Shown here one piece after another: positions 49,812 through 58,821 of a stretch of 64,000 nucleotides of DNA (positions within the stretch are counted from its first letter, which is position 1; each line of letters starts with the position of its first letter). Made by a program: the position numbers and the translations under genes. This DNA is from Actinoplanes philippinensis (lineage in GTDB: Bacteria > Actinomycetota > Actinomycetes > Mycobacteriales > Micromonosporaceae): positions 1-64,000 of the forward strand of contig NZ_FONV01000023.1 of assembly GCF_900113015.1 (NCBI RefSeq). Direction: 5' to 3'. The notes beneath the pieces were generated by a model that was given only the letters and a program-made list of their open reading frames with translations, made no database searches and was not told the origin of the DNA.

Positions 49812-50849
49812 TCACTCGTAGCGGCGAGACGCCGCCTGCCGAGCCATCTGCTGCCGAACGTCCCGCTCGTCAGTCCACGCCCGTCGAATCGGCGCGTGAT
49901 TGCCCCGGTGTTCCTCCACCACTGGTTCCGCAGCCGAGCGCACCTGCCGCTGCCCCTCGTCCCCGTGCCATCCAGCGCTGGACGAGGAGCTCGGCGACGA
50001 TCCGGCCGATGAACCGGTCCCGGACAGGCCTCGCGAATAAGACCCCGGATACCCCACCGCCGGCACCTCGGACATGCCGTCTAGCGAGGTGGCCGGGTCA
50101 TACCCGAGCGCAGACGGCTCCGGCGAGACGATCGGCGCACAGCCGCCCCCGAGCGGCATGACCGCAGGCGTGAACCCGCCGGTCACCGGCGCGGGGCTCG
50201 GCGTGTACTCACCGGGCTGCCCCACCTCGGCGTGCCGGGCCGGCCCGTAGGAAGCGAACCGATCGTCGGCCATCCGCCCCGCCCCCGCGGAACGCACGCC
50301 CAAGCCATCACCCCGCCCGGCAGAAGACCCGTAGGCGCCATAGCCGTGTGGTCGCTCCCCCTCGAAACCCGGCCGCTCGGCGGAGGACCCACCATGAAAA
50401 CCCGAGGTGAAGCCCCCCTGCCCGCCGTGGTGGCCACGCCCGGCAGAGACCGACCCGTAAACCCCGGCCCCTTCGGCCGAAGGCATCCGCGCCCCGCCCG
50501 CGGAGGTGAAGCCATCGGCAGAAGCCGCCGGCATGGCGGCCGGCATGGCGGCCGGCCGCAACACAGCGGTCCGCCCCGGCGCCGCCTCGGTGGCGACCGG
50601 ACGGGGCACGACAGCCCCCGCGACCAGATCGTTGAACTTGACCATCAACGCAACGGTCACCGGCAGGACGACCACACCCCACCAGCTGACCAGCTCGGCA
50701 AGGGCCAGCAGGATCCCGAGGACCACGGCGCCCTCGAGGAAGACGAAGCAGAGCAGCCCGCTGGGCGCGAGGTGGCGAAGGCGCAGCATGCGCGCGTACA
50801 GCGGCTGATGCGCCGGCCCGGATCGGCCCGCCCGGTTGGTCCGCGTCAT
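49812..50849 (-). CDS. Two-span membrane protein with long disordered tail
   Basis: ATG at 50849 overlaps the holA stop (ATGA), so the pair is translationally coupled. The 345 residues have two helices at about 29-50 and 52-72 (LAPSGLLCFVFLEGAVVLGILLALAELVSWWGVVVLPVTVAL), then some 270 residues rich in Gly, Ser, Ala, Pro and Tyr (SVSAGRGHHGGQGGFTSGFHGGSS, PHGYGAYGSSAGRGDG) with no domain. The end is basic and charged. No family is recognised. The tail may mediate protein-protein contacts at the membrane. Confidence 0.75.
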   Translation of the reverse strand: MTRTNRAGRSGPAHQPLYARMLRLRHLAPSGLLCFVFLEGAVVLGILLALAELVSWWGVVVLPVTVALMVKFNDLVAGAVVPRPVATEAAPGRTAVLRPAAMPAAMPAASADGFTSAGGARMPSAEGAGVYGSVSAGRGHHGGQGGFTSGFHGGSSAERPGFEGERPHGYGAYGSSAGRGDGLGVRSAGAGRMADDRFASYGPARHAEVGQPGEYTPSPAPVTGGFTPAVMPLGGGCAPIVSPEPSALGYDPATSLDGMSEVPAVGYPGSYSRGLSGTGSSAGSSPSSSSSAGWHGDEGQRQVRSAAEPVVEEHRGNHAPIRRAWTDERDVRQQMARQAASRRYE

Positions 50850-51829
50850 CGTGCCCCTCCGTCCCGGCGGGCGGCGGCGATCGCGAACACCGTCTGTTCG
50901 AGCGCGTAGCCCCGGTCCTCGGCGCCGCCCTTGACCGCGGCGTTGCAGTCGGCGGCCGCGCGCATCGCGTCGACCAGGCCCTCCGGGGTCCAGCCGCGGC
51001 TGCGGGCCTGCGCCTTCTCGATCTTCCAGGCGGGCATGCCGAGGCTGCTCGCCAGCTGGTACGGGTTGCCGCGCCCCGCCGACGCGACCTTCGCCACCGT
51101 CCGCACCCCGTCGGCCAGCGCGTCCGCGATCGGCACCGGGTCGACGCCGACGTGCAGCGCCCACCGCAGCGCCTCCAGCGCGCCGGGCAGGTCACCGACC
51201 ATGGCGGCGTCCGCGACGGCGAAGCCGGTGACCTCGGCGCGGCCCTTGTAGTACCGCGCGACCACCGCCTCGGTGATCTTGCCGTCGGTGTCGGCGAGCA
51301 GCTGGGAGCAGGCGGCGGCGATCTCGCGCAGGTCGGTGCCGACGGCCTGGAGCAGGGCGGCCGCGGCGGAGTCGTCGCACCGGGCGCCGTGGCGGCGGAA
51401 CTCGTTGCGGACGAACGCGATCCGCTCGGAGTCCTTCTTGAGCTTCATCACGGGCACGACGGTGGCCCCGGCGGCACGCAGCCCGTCGGCGAACGCCTTG
51501 CCCTTGGCCCCGCCGACGTGGGTGACGACGAGGGTGACCTCGGGGTCGGGACTCTTCGCGTAGGCCAGGAGCGCGGCGGTGAGGTCCTTTCGCGCATCCT
51601 GGCCACTCCTGATCACCAGAACGCGCCGGCCGCCGAAGAGTGACGGGCTCAGCATCTCGGCGACCTCACCGGCGGCGAGCGCCCCGCCCTCATACTCCCG
51701 GACGTCGGCGCCCGGATCGGCGGCTCGCGCGGCCTCGACCGCCTCGGCGACGGCACGGGCGGCGAGAAGCTCCTCGTCGCCTTGGACGAGCAGCAACGAG
51801 GGGGGTGGCGCGGCATTCACGTGCAACAT
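50846..51829 (-). CDS. holA: DNA polymerase III subunit delta
   Basis: ATG at 51829 gives 327 residues; a start at 51865 is an alternative. The clamp-loader delta subunit opens the sliding clamp. Visible: SLLLVQGDEELLAARAVAEAVE, the LFGGRRVLVIRS segment, VLLAYA... PEVTLVVTHVGG (divergent AAA+ without Walker A) and the C-terminal collar domain (VARYYKGRAEVTGFAVADAAMVGDLPGALEALRWAL). It lies close to rpsT and comEC as in most bacteria. Confidence 0.93.
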   Translation of the reverse strand: MLHVNAAPPPSLLLVQGDEELLAARAVAEAVEAARAADPGADVREYEGGALAAGEVAEMLSPSLFGGRRVLVIRSGQDARKDLTAALLAYAKSPDPEVTLVVTHVGGAKGKAFADGLRAAGATVVPVMKLKKDSERIAFVRNEFRRHGARCDDSAAAALLQAVGTDLREIAAACSQLLADTDGKITEAVVARYYKGRAEVTGFAVADAAMVGDLPGALEALRWALHVGVDPVPIADALADGVRTVAKVASAGRGNPYQLASSLGMPAWKIEKAQARSRGWTPEGLVDAMRAAADCNAAVKGGAEDRGYALEQTVFAIAAARRDGGAR

Positions 51830-52049
51830 CGTCGCACGGAGGACCGACAGTTCCGCGAGCCTCACTCGTTAGCGCAGGCCGCTGATCACCGAACGCGAAA
51901 CCAGACATATCGGCGACCGAACATGCCCTGACCGCCGTACAGTCGCTGAACCCAGGCCCAACATGCCACCCATCCGATTTGCGCGTTTCGCATCTAATTG
52001 AGGGCGATAGGCATAAGATTCGCCAACCCTCATGCCTCACCCGGGCGTG

Positions 52050-54392
52050 TCACGATTCCGCCCCGCGCGCCGCGACCGCGAGCCCCCCGTCGACCACCAT
52101 GACGGCCACGTCCCCCGACTCGTCGGTGCGCAGGACCCGTGCCCCGTTCCCGGCGATCCGCCGCAGCAGCATCGCGTTCGGGTGCCCGTAGTCGTTGTCC
52201 CGCCCGACCGACACCAGCGCCACCGCCGGCCGTGCCGCATCCAGCAGTGACGTCGCCTGCAGCGCGCTCCCGTGGTGGGCCACCTTCAGCACGTCCGCCC
52301 GCAGCGCCGGCGCGCCGAGCACGCTCACCAGGTCCTCCTGCTCCTCGGTCTCCGCGTCGCCGAGCAGCAGCACCGACCGGCCCCCGGTGACGGCCCGTAC
52401 GATCAGTGAGTTGTTGTTGGGGTCGGAGTTGGTGCCTCGCATCGGGGTGATCGGCCCGAGCACCTCGAGGCTCAGGCCGCCGACCGGATGGGACCAGCCC
52501 GGCCCGACCGGCTGCACGACAGTCCCGGCGGCGGCTGCGGCGTCCTCCACCGCGGAGCGCCCGCTCGCCGGCTCCGGCCAGTCCGGCCCGATGACGGCGG
52601 CCACCTCCCGCCCGCGGAAGACTCCGGCGACGCCGCCGACGTGGTCGGCGTGGAAGTGGCTGACCACCAGCACGGCGACCTGCTCGACGCCGAGACGCCG
52701 CAGGCACCGGTCCACCGCGTCCGGCTCGGGCCCGGCGTCGACGACCACGGCCCGCCCCGGACCGGCGGCGAGCACCACGGCGTCGCCCTGACCGACGGCG
52801 CACGCCACCACGAGCCAGTCCGGCGGCGGCCAGCCGGGCGCGAGCAGCCGGACCGGCAGGGCCCCGAGGATCGCGCCGAGGGCGACCACGGTGGCCAGGC
52901 GGCGCACGACGACCCGCCGCGCGGCGACCAGGAAGGCGACGGTCAGCACCGCGAGCAGCACCCCGCCGAAGGCGCCGCCCGGCCAGGGCAGCGCGCCGGC
53001 CGGCACCCGCGCCCCGGTGTGCGCGACCAGCACCAGCCACTCGGTGGGCCAGTGCCCGGCCCACGCCGCGAACTCGGCGCCCGCCGGCCAGAACGGCGAC
53101 AGCACGGCCGCCGCGACGCCGCACAGCGTGGCCGGGGCGATCGCCGGGACCGCGACCAGGTTGGCCGGGACCGCGACCAGGCTGACCGTCCCGGAGATGG
53201 CCGCGACCACCGGCCCGCAGGCGACGTGGGCGGCGGCCGGCACGGCGAGCGCCTCGGCCACCCCGGCCGGGCAGCCGCGGCGGCGCAGCCCGTCCCGCCA
53301 GACCGGGGCGATCAGCAGCAGACCGGCCGTGGCCATCACCGACAGCGCGAACCCGGCGTCGGCGGCGAGCTCCGGATCGGCGACCAGCAGCGCCGCCGCA
53401 CCCGCCGCCAGCGCCGGAACCGCCGCCCGGCTGCGCCCGGTGGCCAGCCCAAGCAGCCCGATGGCGCCCATCGCCCCGGCCCGGATCACGCTCGGCGACG
53501 GGCGGGCCAGGATGATGAACCCGGCCAGCGCCACCGCGCACAGCACCGCGCAGACCAGCGGCCCGGCCCGGGCACGCCGCACCACGAAGAGCACCACCCC
53601 CAGGACGATCGCGACGTTGGTGCCCGACACCGCGGTCAGATGCGTGAGCCCGGTGGTGCGGAAGTCCTCGTCCAGCGCCGGGTCGAGACGGCTGGTGTCG
53701 CCCACGACCAGGCCGGGGAGCAGGCCGCCGGAGTCGTCCGGGAGCGGATCGCAGGCCCGTTGCAGACCGGTGCGCAGCACGCCCGCACCCTGCTGCGCCC
53801 AGGACGGCTCCCCGAGCAGCCGGGGTGGTGTCCGCGCCGACACGACGGCGGCCCGCAGGTCACCCGGTCGTGGCGGCAGGAGCCGTCCGGTGGTCGCCAC
53901 CCGCTGGCCCGGGAGCAGCCCCCGCCAGGCCGGATCAGCGCCGAGCACGAGCGCCCGTGCCGACAGACGGATCGTGGCGGCGTCCTCGGGTGTCACCGAC
54001 TCCAGGTCAACCGCGACCAGATAGGTGGGCGGCCCGGACGACTTCGCCAGTGGCCGCGGATCGTCCCGGACCACCACCTCCACCCGTACGGCCGCGTCCG
54101 CACCGACCAGCGCCGCCAGCGCGGGAGCCTCCCGCACCGAGATCCGGGCCGCCGTGGCCACCGCCCCGCACCCGGCCCCCAGCGCCACGGCCACCCCGAT
54201 CCACAGCGCCGCCTCACCCCACCACGGGCCGACGGGCCCGGCCCGCAGGAGCCCGCCGAGGACCCCGGCGACCGCCAGTCCCCCGAGACCGACCGCGAGA
54301 CCCCACCCGGCCGACAGATGGAGAGCGCCGAGAGCCGCCAGCCAGAGCCCCACCGTGAATCCCGCCAGCCGCAGATCGGGCGCCCCGGCCAT
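52050..54392 (-). CDS. comEC: ComEC/Rec2-family competence membrane channel
   Basis: The 780 residues have about ten membrane helices with a central competence domain (GLVVGDTSRLDPALDEDFRTTGLTHLTAVSGTNVAIVLG) and a C-terminal metallo-beta-lactamase-like domain with VVSHFHADHVGG and VLKVAHHGS. Family members move single-stranded DNA into the cell. ATG at 54392 overlaps the comEA stop (TGATG). Such pairs occur in actinobacteria not known to be naturally competent; activity here is not shown. Confidence 0.94.
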   Translation of the reverse strand: MAGAPDLRLAGFTVGLWLAALGALHLSAGWGLAVGLGGLAVAGVLGGLLRAGPVGPWWGEAALWIGVAVALGAGCGAVATAARISVREAPALAALVGADAAVRVEVVVRDDPRPLAKSSGPPTYLVAVDLESVTPEDAATIRLSARALVLGADPAWRGLLPGQRVATTGRLLPPRPGDLRAAVVSARTPPRLLGEPSWAQQGAGVLRTGLQRACDPLPDDSGGLLPGLVVGDTSRLDPALDEDFRTTGLTHLTAVSGTNVAIVLGVVLFVVRRARAGPLVCAVLCAVALAGFIILARPSPSVIRAGAMGAIGLLGLATGRSRAAVPALAAGAAALLVADPELAADAGFALSVMATAGLLLIAPVWRDGLRRRGCPAGVAEALAVPAAAHVACGPVVAAISGTVSLVAVPANLVAVPAIAPATLCGVAAAVLSPFWPAGAEFAAWAGHWPTEWLVLVAHTGARVPAGALPWPGGAFGGVLLAVLTVAFLVAARRVVVRRLATVVALGAILGALPVRLLAPGWPPPDWLVVACAVGQGDAVVLAAGPGRAVVVDAGPEPDAVDRCLRRLGVEQVAVLVVSHFHADHVGGVAGVFRGREVAAVIGPDWPEPASGRSAVEDAAAAAGTVVQPVGPGWSHPVGGLSLEVLGPITPMRGTNSDPNNNSLIVRAVTGGRSVLLLGDAETEEQEDLVSVLGAPALRADVLKVAHHGSALQATSLLDAARPAVALVSVGRDNDYGHPNAMLLRRIAGNGARVLRTDESGDVAVMVVDGGLAVAARGAES

Positions 54393-55273
54393 CAGACCGT
54401 CACCAGGTCTTTCAGCTGCTCGTACCGCGACTCCCCGATCCCGTCGACCTTGCGCAGATCGGTGACGGCCCGGAAGCCGCCCTGCGCGTCCCGCGCGTCG
54501 AGGATCCGCTGGGCGAGCACCGGCCCCACCCCCGGCAGCGAGTCCAGCTGCCCGAGAGTCGCCGTGTTGAGGTTGATCAGCCCGCCCGCTGTCGCGCCGG
54601 GGGTGGCCGGCCCGGCGATCGCTCCGGGCGGCGGCGTGACCCCCACCATGATCAGCTCGCCGTCGACGACCTTCCGGGCGAGGTTGAGCATCGCCACGTC
54701 CACGCCGGGCTCCGCTCCCCCGGCCGCGTCCAGCGCGTCGGCCACGCGAGCCCCCGAGGCGAGCCGCACCAGCCCTGGTTTGCGCACCTTGCCGCCGACC
54801 GCGACGACGAGGTCACCCGCCGCGGAGGCCGGGACCCGGCCGGTGACCACGCCGGTCGTGGACACCGGCGCGGCCGGGGTCACGACCTCGTCGACCTTTG
54901 GCCGGGACTTCCAGGCGAGGAACCCGGCCACCAGCACGACCACGACCGCCACCGCGGCCATCGCCCGGACCCCCGGCCGCCCCGGATCGAAGGCGTGCAG
55001 CCACTGCCGCCGCCCGTCCGCGAACGCCCCGTCCCCGCTGAGCCCGGCCTCCGGCGGCCGCACCGAAGACGCCCGCGAACCGCCGCCGCCCCGACCGGAG
55101 GGGGCGCCGTCCCCTAAAGGGGAGACATCGTCCTCCTCATCCGACCACGCGGGAACGATGTCCGCCCAGTCCAGCGGCCCCTCCGCGGGCACCGCACGGC
55201 GGACCGGACCCCCGTCGAGCACCGCCCGGAGCCGCGCTCCCACGACGTCACCGCTATCCTTCGCCTCTCGCAC
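54392..55273 (-). CDS. comEA: ComEA-family DNA-binding protein
   Basis: The 293 residues comprise an N-terminal cytoplasmic, charged region (1-100), a membrane helix near 102-120 (VRAMAAVAVVVVLVAGFLAWK), an SLBB domain (DLVVAVGGKVRKPGLVRLASGARVADALDAAGG) and a C-terminal helix-hairpin-helix pair (INLNTATLGQLDSLPGVGPVLAQRILDAR, KVDGIGESRYEQL). It would bind incoming DNA outside and hand it to ComEC. The N-terminal cytoplasmic extension is longer than in Bacillus. Confidence 0.93.
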   Translation of the reverse strand: MREAKDSGDVVGARLRAVLDGGPVRRAVPAEGPLDWADIVPAWSDEEDDVSPLGDGAPSGRGGGGSRASSVRPPEAGLSGDGAFADGRRQWLHAFDPGRPGVRAMAAVAVVVVLVAGFLAWKSRPKVDEVVTPAAPVSTTGVVTGRVPASAAGDLVVAVGGKVRKPGLVRLASGARVADALDAAGGAEPGVDVAMLNLARKVVDGELIMVGVTPPPGAIAGPATPGATAGGLINLNTATLGQLDSLPGVGPVLAQRILDARDAQGGFRAVTDLRKVDGIGESRYEQLKDLVTV

Positions 55274-55358
55274 GGCCCGACCGTAGGAACTCCCCCGCCT
55301 TCGTGCTCGCGGCCCTGTGGACGAACCAGCGTTGTGGACAACCCGGGAGGGACGGCGT

Positions 55359-56120
55359 GTGACACGAGAGCAGGCGATCTCCCGGTTACGGGCGGCGGGC
55401 TGCGTGTTCGCCGAGGACGAGGCGGACGTGCTGATCGAGGCCGCGGCGGCCGGCCCGCCCCTGGCCGCGATGGTCGAGCGCCGGGCCGCGGGCGAGCCGC
55501 TGGAGCAGGTCGTCGGTTACGCCGACTTCGCCGGGGTACGCGTCCGCCTGCGCCCGGGAGTGTTCGTCCCCCGGGTCCGCAGTGAGCTGCTGGTCCGCCT
55601 GGGCGCCGCCGGGATCGGCCAGGAAGCCGTGGTGGTGGACCTGTGCTGCGGCTCGGGCGCGCTGGGCCTGGCGGTGCGGCGCCGCGTCCCGGGCATCGTC
55701 CTGCACGCCGCCGACGTCGACCCGGCAGCGGTCGCCTGCGCCCGGGACAACCTGGGCGCGAACGTGTACGAGGGCGACCTGTTCCACGCCCTCCCGGAGT
55801 CGCTGCGCGGCCGGATCGACCTGCTCCTGGCCAACGTGCCCTACGTGGCGACCGGCCACCTGCCGTTCCTGCCCGCCGAGGCACGCGACCACGAGCCCCG
55901 TGCCGCGCTGGACGGCGGTGACGACGGCCTGGCCGTGTTCCGGGCGGTCGCCGCGGGCGCCCGCGACTGGCTGGCCCCGGGCGGTCTGCTGATCTCCGAG
56001 ATCACCGAGGCACAGACCCCGGTCGCGTCGGCGATCGCCGCGGGGAACGGATTGACGCCCACCGTCGCCACCGACGATGATCTCGACGCCCGCGCGATCC
56101 TGGCGCGCCGGCCCCGATAA
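55359..56120 (+). CDS. HemK/PrmC-like N5-glutamine methyltransferase family protein
   Basis: GTG at 55359 follows GGGAGG by eight bases. The 253 residues show an N-terminal helical segment, the PRVRSELLV pattern, the SAM site VVDLCCGSGALGLAV, the acidic DVDPAAVACARDN, and the catalytic NxPY as NVPY in LLANVPYVA. True PrmC has NPPY and acts on release factors; the NV variant and shorter length suggest a paralogue with another substrate. It is divergent from comEA. Confidence 0.82.
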   Translation: MTREQAISRLRAAGCVFAEDEADVLIEAAAAGPPLAAMVERRAAGEPLEQVVGYADFAGVRVRLRPGVFVPRVRSELLVRLGAAGIGQEAVVVDLCCGSGALGLAVRRRVPGIVLHAADVDPAAVACARDNLGANVYEGDLFHALPESLRGRIDLLLANVPYVATGHLPFLPAEARDHEPRAALDGGDDGLAVFRAVAAGARDWLAPGGLLISEITEAQTPVASAIAAGNGLTPTVATDDDLDARAILARRPR

Positions 56121-56146
56121 CGCCGAAGAGAATCCCCGAGGACCCC

Positions 56147-57178
56147 GTGGGCCTGCTGCGTAGGATCGCCCGCGCCCGGCTTGCCGGGCGTGTGCTCCGC
56201 CGTCTGCGCCGCACCGGTGTCCGGGACGCCCGCTACCACTCCGGGCCGTTCGAGGTCAGGTTCACCGCGCCGGGTGACGACGAGCCCACCATCCTGCCGC
56301 TGGCGCCCCTGCTGGGCCGCCGGAAAGCCCTGGACGACCTGGTGGCCGGGCTGCTGCGGGTGCCGCCGGCCTGGGCGGACGCCGCACCGCTGCTGCGGCC
56401 GGTGCTGCGCGGCGCCGCGCCCGGAGCGCCGCTGCGCCGTCCGGTTCTGCCGTTCCTGTCCGAGTTCGTGGTGGTCGACCAGCCGGACACGATGACCTAC
56501 GTGACAGCGGCGCAGGCCACCGCCTGGAAGACGCCGGGCGACGAGATCTTCGCGACCGCCCGCGCCAACCTGACCGGCGCGGTCCTGCACGGCGTGGCCG
56601 ACGGCCCGGTGGTGGTGCGGTTCGTCGACGACGGCAACGCGTACTGGACGTCACATCTGCTGTTGCAGGGCTGGCTGGACAGGCTCGCCGGCCAGGTCGG
56701 CGGCGCCCCGGTGGCGTTCGCCCCGGAACGCGGAACCCTGCTGGTCACCGCCGACGACAGCCCCCTGCTGACGGCTCTGTTCGCCGAGGCGGAGACGATC
56801 TTCGTGACGTCACCGCACCCGCTGAGCCCGATGGCGTACCGCAGCGACGACAACGGCTGCACGATCCCCTACACGGCCCCGCCGGCCCACCCGCTGCACC
56901 AGACCGTCCGCCGCGCCGAACGCCTGCTGGCCATGCACGAATACCACCGGCAGCCCCCCGATCGGTCCCTCCCGTCCGCCGCGTTGCACCTGCTCGGCGA
57001 CGCGTCCGAGGGCTGGCGCACCCGCGCCGTCTGGCCGGAGGACACCCCGACGCTCCTCCCGGAGGCCGACGAGGTCCAGGTCGGCGACCGTACCCTCCCC
57101 TGGCACACGCTCGCCCCGCACCTGACCCCCACCACCCACACACCACCGCGCTGGCTGGCCACCTCCTGGCCACCCTGA
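56147..57178 (+). CDS. Conserved protein of unknown function
   Basis: GTG at 56147, 26 bases after the PrmC-like gene, gives 343 residues without membrane segment or signal. The opening is very basic (LLRRIARARLAGRVLRRLRRTGVRD), later LPFLSEFVVVDQPDTMTYVT, ANLTGAVLHGVADGPVVVRFVDDGNAYWTSHLLLQGWL and GTLLVTADDSPLLTALF are likely conserved. It resembles DUF1444-like proteins in its order of segments, but I cannot confirm. Probably an operon partner of the methyltransferase. Confidence 0.6.
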   Translation: MGLLRRIARARLAGRVLRRLRRTGVRDARYHSGPFEVRFTAPGDDEPTILPLAPLLGRRKALDDLVAGLLRVPPAWADAAPLLRPVLRGAAPGAPLRRPVLPFLSEFVVVDQPDTMTYVTAAQATAWKTPGDEIFATARANLTGAVLHGVADGPVVVRFVDDGNAYWTSHLLLQGWLDRLAGQVGGAPVAFAPERGTLLVTADDSPLLTALFAEAETIFVTSPHPLSPMAYRSDDNGCTIPYTAPPAHPLHQTVRRAERLLAMHEYHRQPPDRSLPSAALHLLGDASEGWRTRAVWPEDTPTLLPEADEVQVGDRTLPWHTLAPHLTPTTHTPPRWLATSWPP

Positions 57179-57513
57179 CCCCATGCGCCTGCCGCGGCCG
57201 CCGCGATCCCCTCCCCCTCAATACCGATGTGGTACGGCCACCAAAGTCCCCCGGCCACACCGCGAGGTGGCTGCCCGCTCCCGACCGACAGCGCGCCCGC
57301 CGGGCTGATGCGCCGCCCACCCTCACCCCGGACAACCACCCCCAGATCCCCAGCCCGCTGCCTCCAGAGCTGCCACCCCACACCGAAAGCAGCCCCCACG
57401 ATCAGCCGGGCCGTCTCGAGCGGGATGGGGCAGCTCTGCGAGCCCGCTACGAGTGGGTGGTTCACCGCGATGAGGACCGGTCGGGGCCGGGACGGCGGGG
57501 GTGCGTACCGCGA
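57179..57513. other. 335-base intergenic stretch, no gene supported
   Basis: Between the unknown gene and convergent degV. Open frames cross it on both strands (for example minus-strand from 57465), but none has a ribosome-binding site, family motif or consistent third-position G+C. It is C-rich in parts and shows no tandem repeat or clear hairpin. Confidence 0.55.
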
Positions 57514-58359
57514 TCAGCGTTTGTGGACGACGACTCCCGCCAGACCCGGACCGGTGTGCGCCGCCACCACCGCGCCCACCTCGGTGAGGTAGCAATCGCG
57601 CAAGCGATCGCCGAGCCGCGCGCTCAGATCGTCGACCAGCGCCGACGCCCGGTCCGGCGTGCCCAGGTGGTGGACCGCGACGTCGGCCTCGCCGTCCCCG
57701 GCCGCCGCGACGGCGAGGTCGACGAGCCGGGTGAGGGCCCGCCCGGCCGTGCGGACCTTGTCGCGGACGACGACCGCGCCGTTGTCCACGTGCAGGATCG
57801 GTTTGACCGACAGCGCCGTCCCGAGCAGCGCCTCGGCCGCGCCGATCCGGCCGCCGCGGCGCAGGAACTCGAGGGTGTCGACGTAGAAGAGGGTGGTCAC
57901 CCGGGCCGCGTGGTCGGTGGCGGCGGCGGTGACCGTCTCCAGGTCGCCACCCCGGCGGGCGGCCGCCGCGGCGGCGAGCGCGGGGAAGCCGAGCCCCATC
58001 GCGGCGGTCCCGCTGTCGACGACCCGGACGCGGGGGCCGACCTCGGCGGCGGCGAGCTGGGCGGCCTCGTAGGTGCCGGACAGCTTGGCCGACAGGTGCA
58101 CCGAGACGACGCCGTCGGCGCCCGCGTCGAGCAGGCGCCGATACTCGCCGGCGAACTGCGACGGCGCCGGCCGGGAGGTGCTGACGGCGGCCCGGCGCGC
58201 GGTGAGCGCCCGGGCCACCTCGGCCGGCGCGACCTCGAGGCCCTCCAGGCCGGCCCAGCCGTTGATCACGACGGTGAGCGGCACGATGGTCAGCTCATAC
58301 GTGCCGTTCAGCTCGGCCGGCAGGTACGCGGTGGAGTCGGTGACGACCGCGATGGTCAT
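57514..58359 (-). CDS. degV: DegV-family fatty-acid-binding protein
   Basis: The 281 residues begin IAVVTDSTAYLPAELNGTYELTIVPLTVVING and carry STSRPAPSQFAGEY, SVHLSAKLSGTYEAAQLAA, RVVDSGTAAMGLGF, and DTLEFLRRGGRIGAAEALLG, the DegV signature segments. Family members bind long-chain fatty acids, in firmicutes as FakB with FakA kinase; no fakA is near here. The same position near rsfS and nadD is held by Rv2417c in M. tuberculosis. Confidence 0.93.
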   Translation of the reverse strand: MTIAVVTDSTAYLPAELNGTYELTIVPLTVVINGWAGLEGLEVAPAEVARALTARRAAVSTSRPAPSQFAGEYRRLLDAGADGVVSVHLSAKLSGTYEAAQLAAAEVGPRVRVVDSGTAAMGLGFPALAAAAAARRGGDLETVTAAATDHAARVTTLFYVDTLEFLRRGGRIGAAEALLGTALSVKPILHVDNGAVVVRDKVRTAGRALTRLVDLAVAAAGDGEADVAVHHLGTPDRASALVDDLSARLGDRLRDCYLTEVGAVVAAHTGPGLAGVVVHKR

Positions 58360-58388
58360 GCAGGCAAGGTACTTGATTCAGAGGGACG

Positions 58389-58787
58389 TCAGCTGCCGGC
58401 CACCGAGGAGACCACGAACGGTTTGCCCTGCATGCACGTGGTCATCAGCTCCGGCTCGGACCTGCCGACCACGGTGACCTCGGCTCCGGGCTGGAGCGCC
58501 GCCTTCAGGCCGGCGTCCTTGGTGATCAGCAGGTGGTCGCCGGAGCCGTCCTTCAGCAGCAGACAATTCGGCTCGACTCCGGCGGTGACGGTGCCGGTGA
58601 GGGTGGTCTCCCCGGGGCCGGCGGAGACCGGTCCGGAGGAGACCGCCGGGGCGACGGGGGACGCGACGGCGGACTCGGGGATCGGGCCGCCGGCGTCGAT
58701 GGGGGTGTTGGTACCGGTGTTGTTCGCGCAGCCGGCGGAGAGCGCCAGAAACAGCGCGGCGGGGACGACGGTTCTACGGATCAGCAT
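58389..58787 (-). CDS. Small lipoprotein with OB-like C-terminal domain
   Basis: The 132 residues have a signal peptide with lipobox LSAGC (Cys20), a Ser/Pro/Val-rich linker (to about 58) and a 70-residue domain (TLTGTVTAGVEPNCLLLKDGSGDHLLITKDAGLKAAL ... AEVTVVGRSEPELMTTCMQGKPFVVSSV) whose beta pattern and paired Cys recall a small OB fold. Function unknown. It lies between the phosphatase and degV on the same strand. Confidence 0.78.
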   Translation of the reverse strand: MLIRRTVVPAALFLALSAGCANNTGTNTPIDAGGPIPESAVASPVAPAVSSGPVSAGPGETTLTGTVTAGVEPNCLLLKDGSGDHLLITKDAGLKAALQPGAEVTVVGRSEPELMTTCMQGKPFVVSSVAGS

Positions 58788-58821
58788 GATGTTCCGACGT
58801 TACCGGACATATCCGGGTTCC

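Noticed and set aside
51690-52040. Minus-strand frame of 116 codons across the holA start
   Set aside because: Overlaps the coding part of holA in another frame and has no supporting motif.
56869-57465. Minus-strand frame starting at 57465, possibly an eroded gene
   Set aside because: Overlaps the end of the plus-strand gene, lacks a ribosome-binding site and resembles no family; a degraded relic cannot be excluded.
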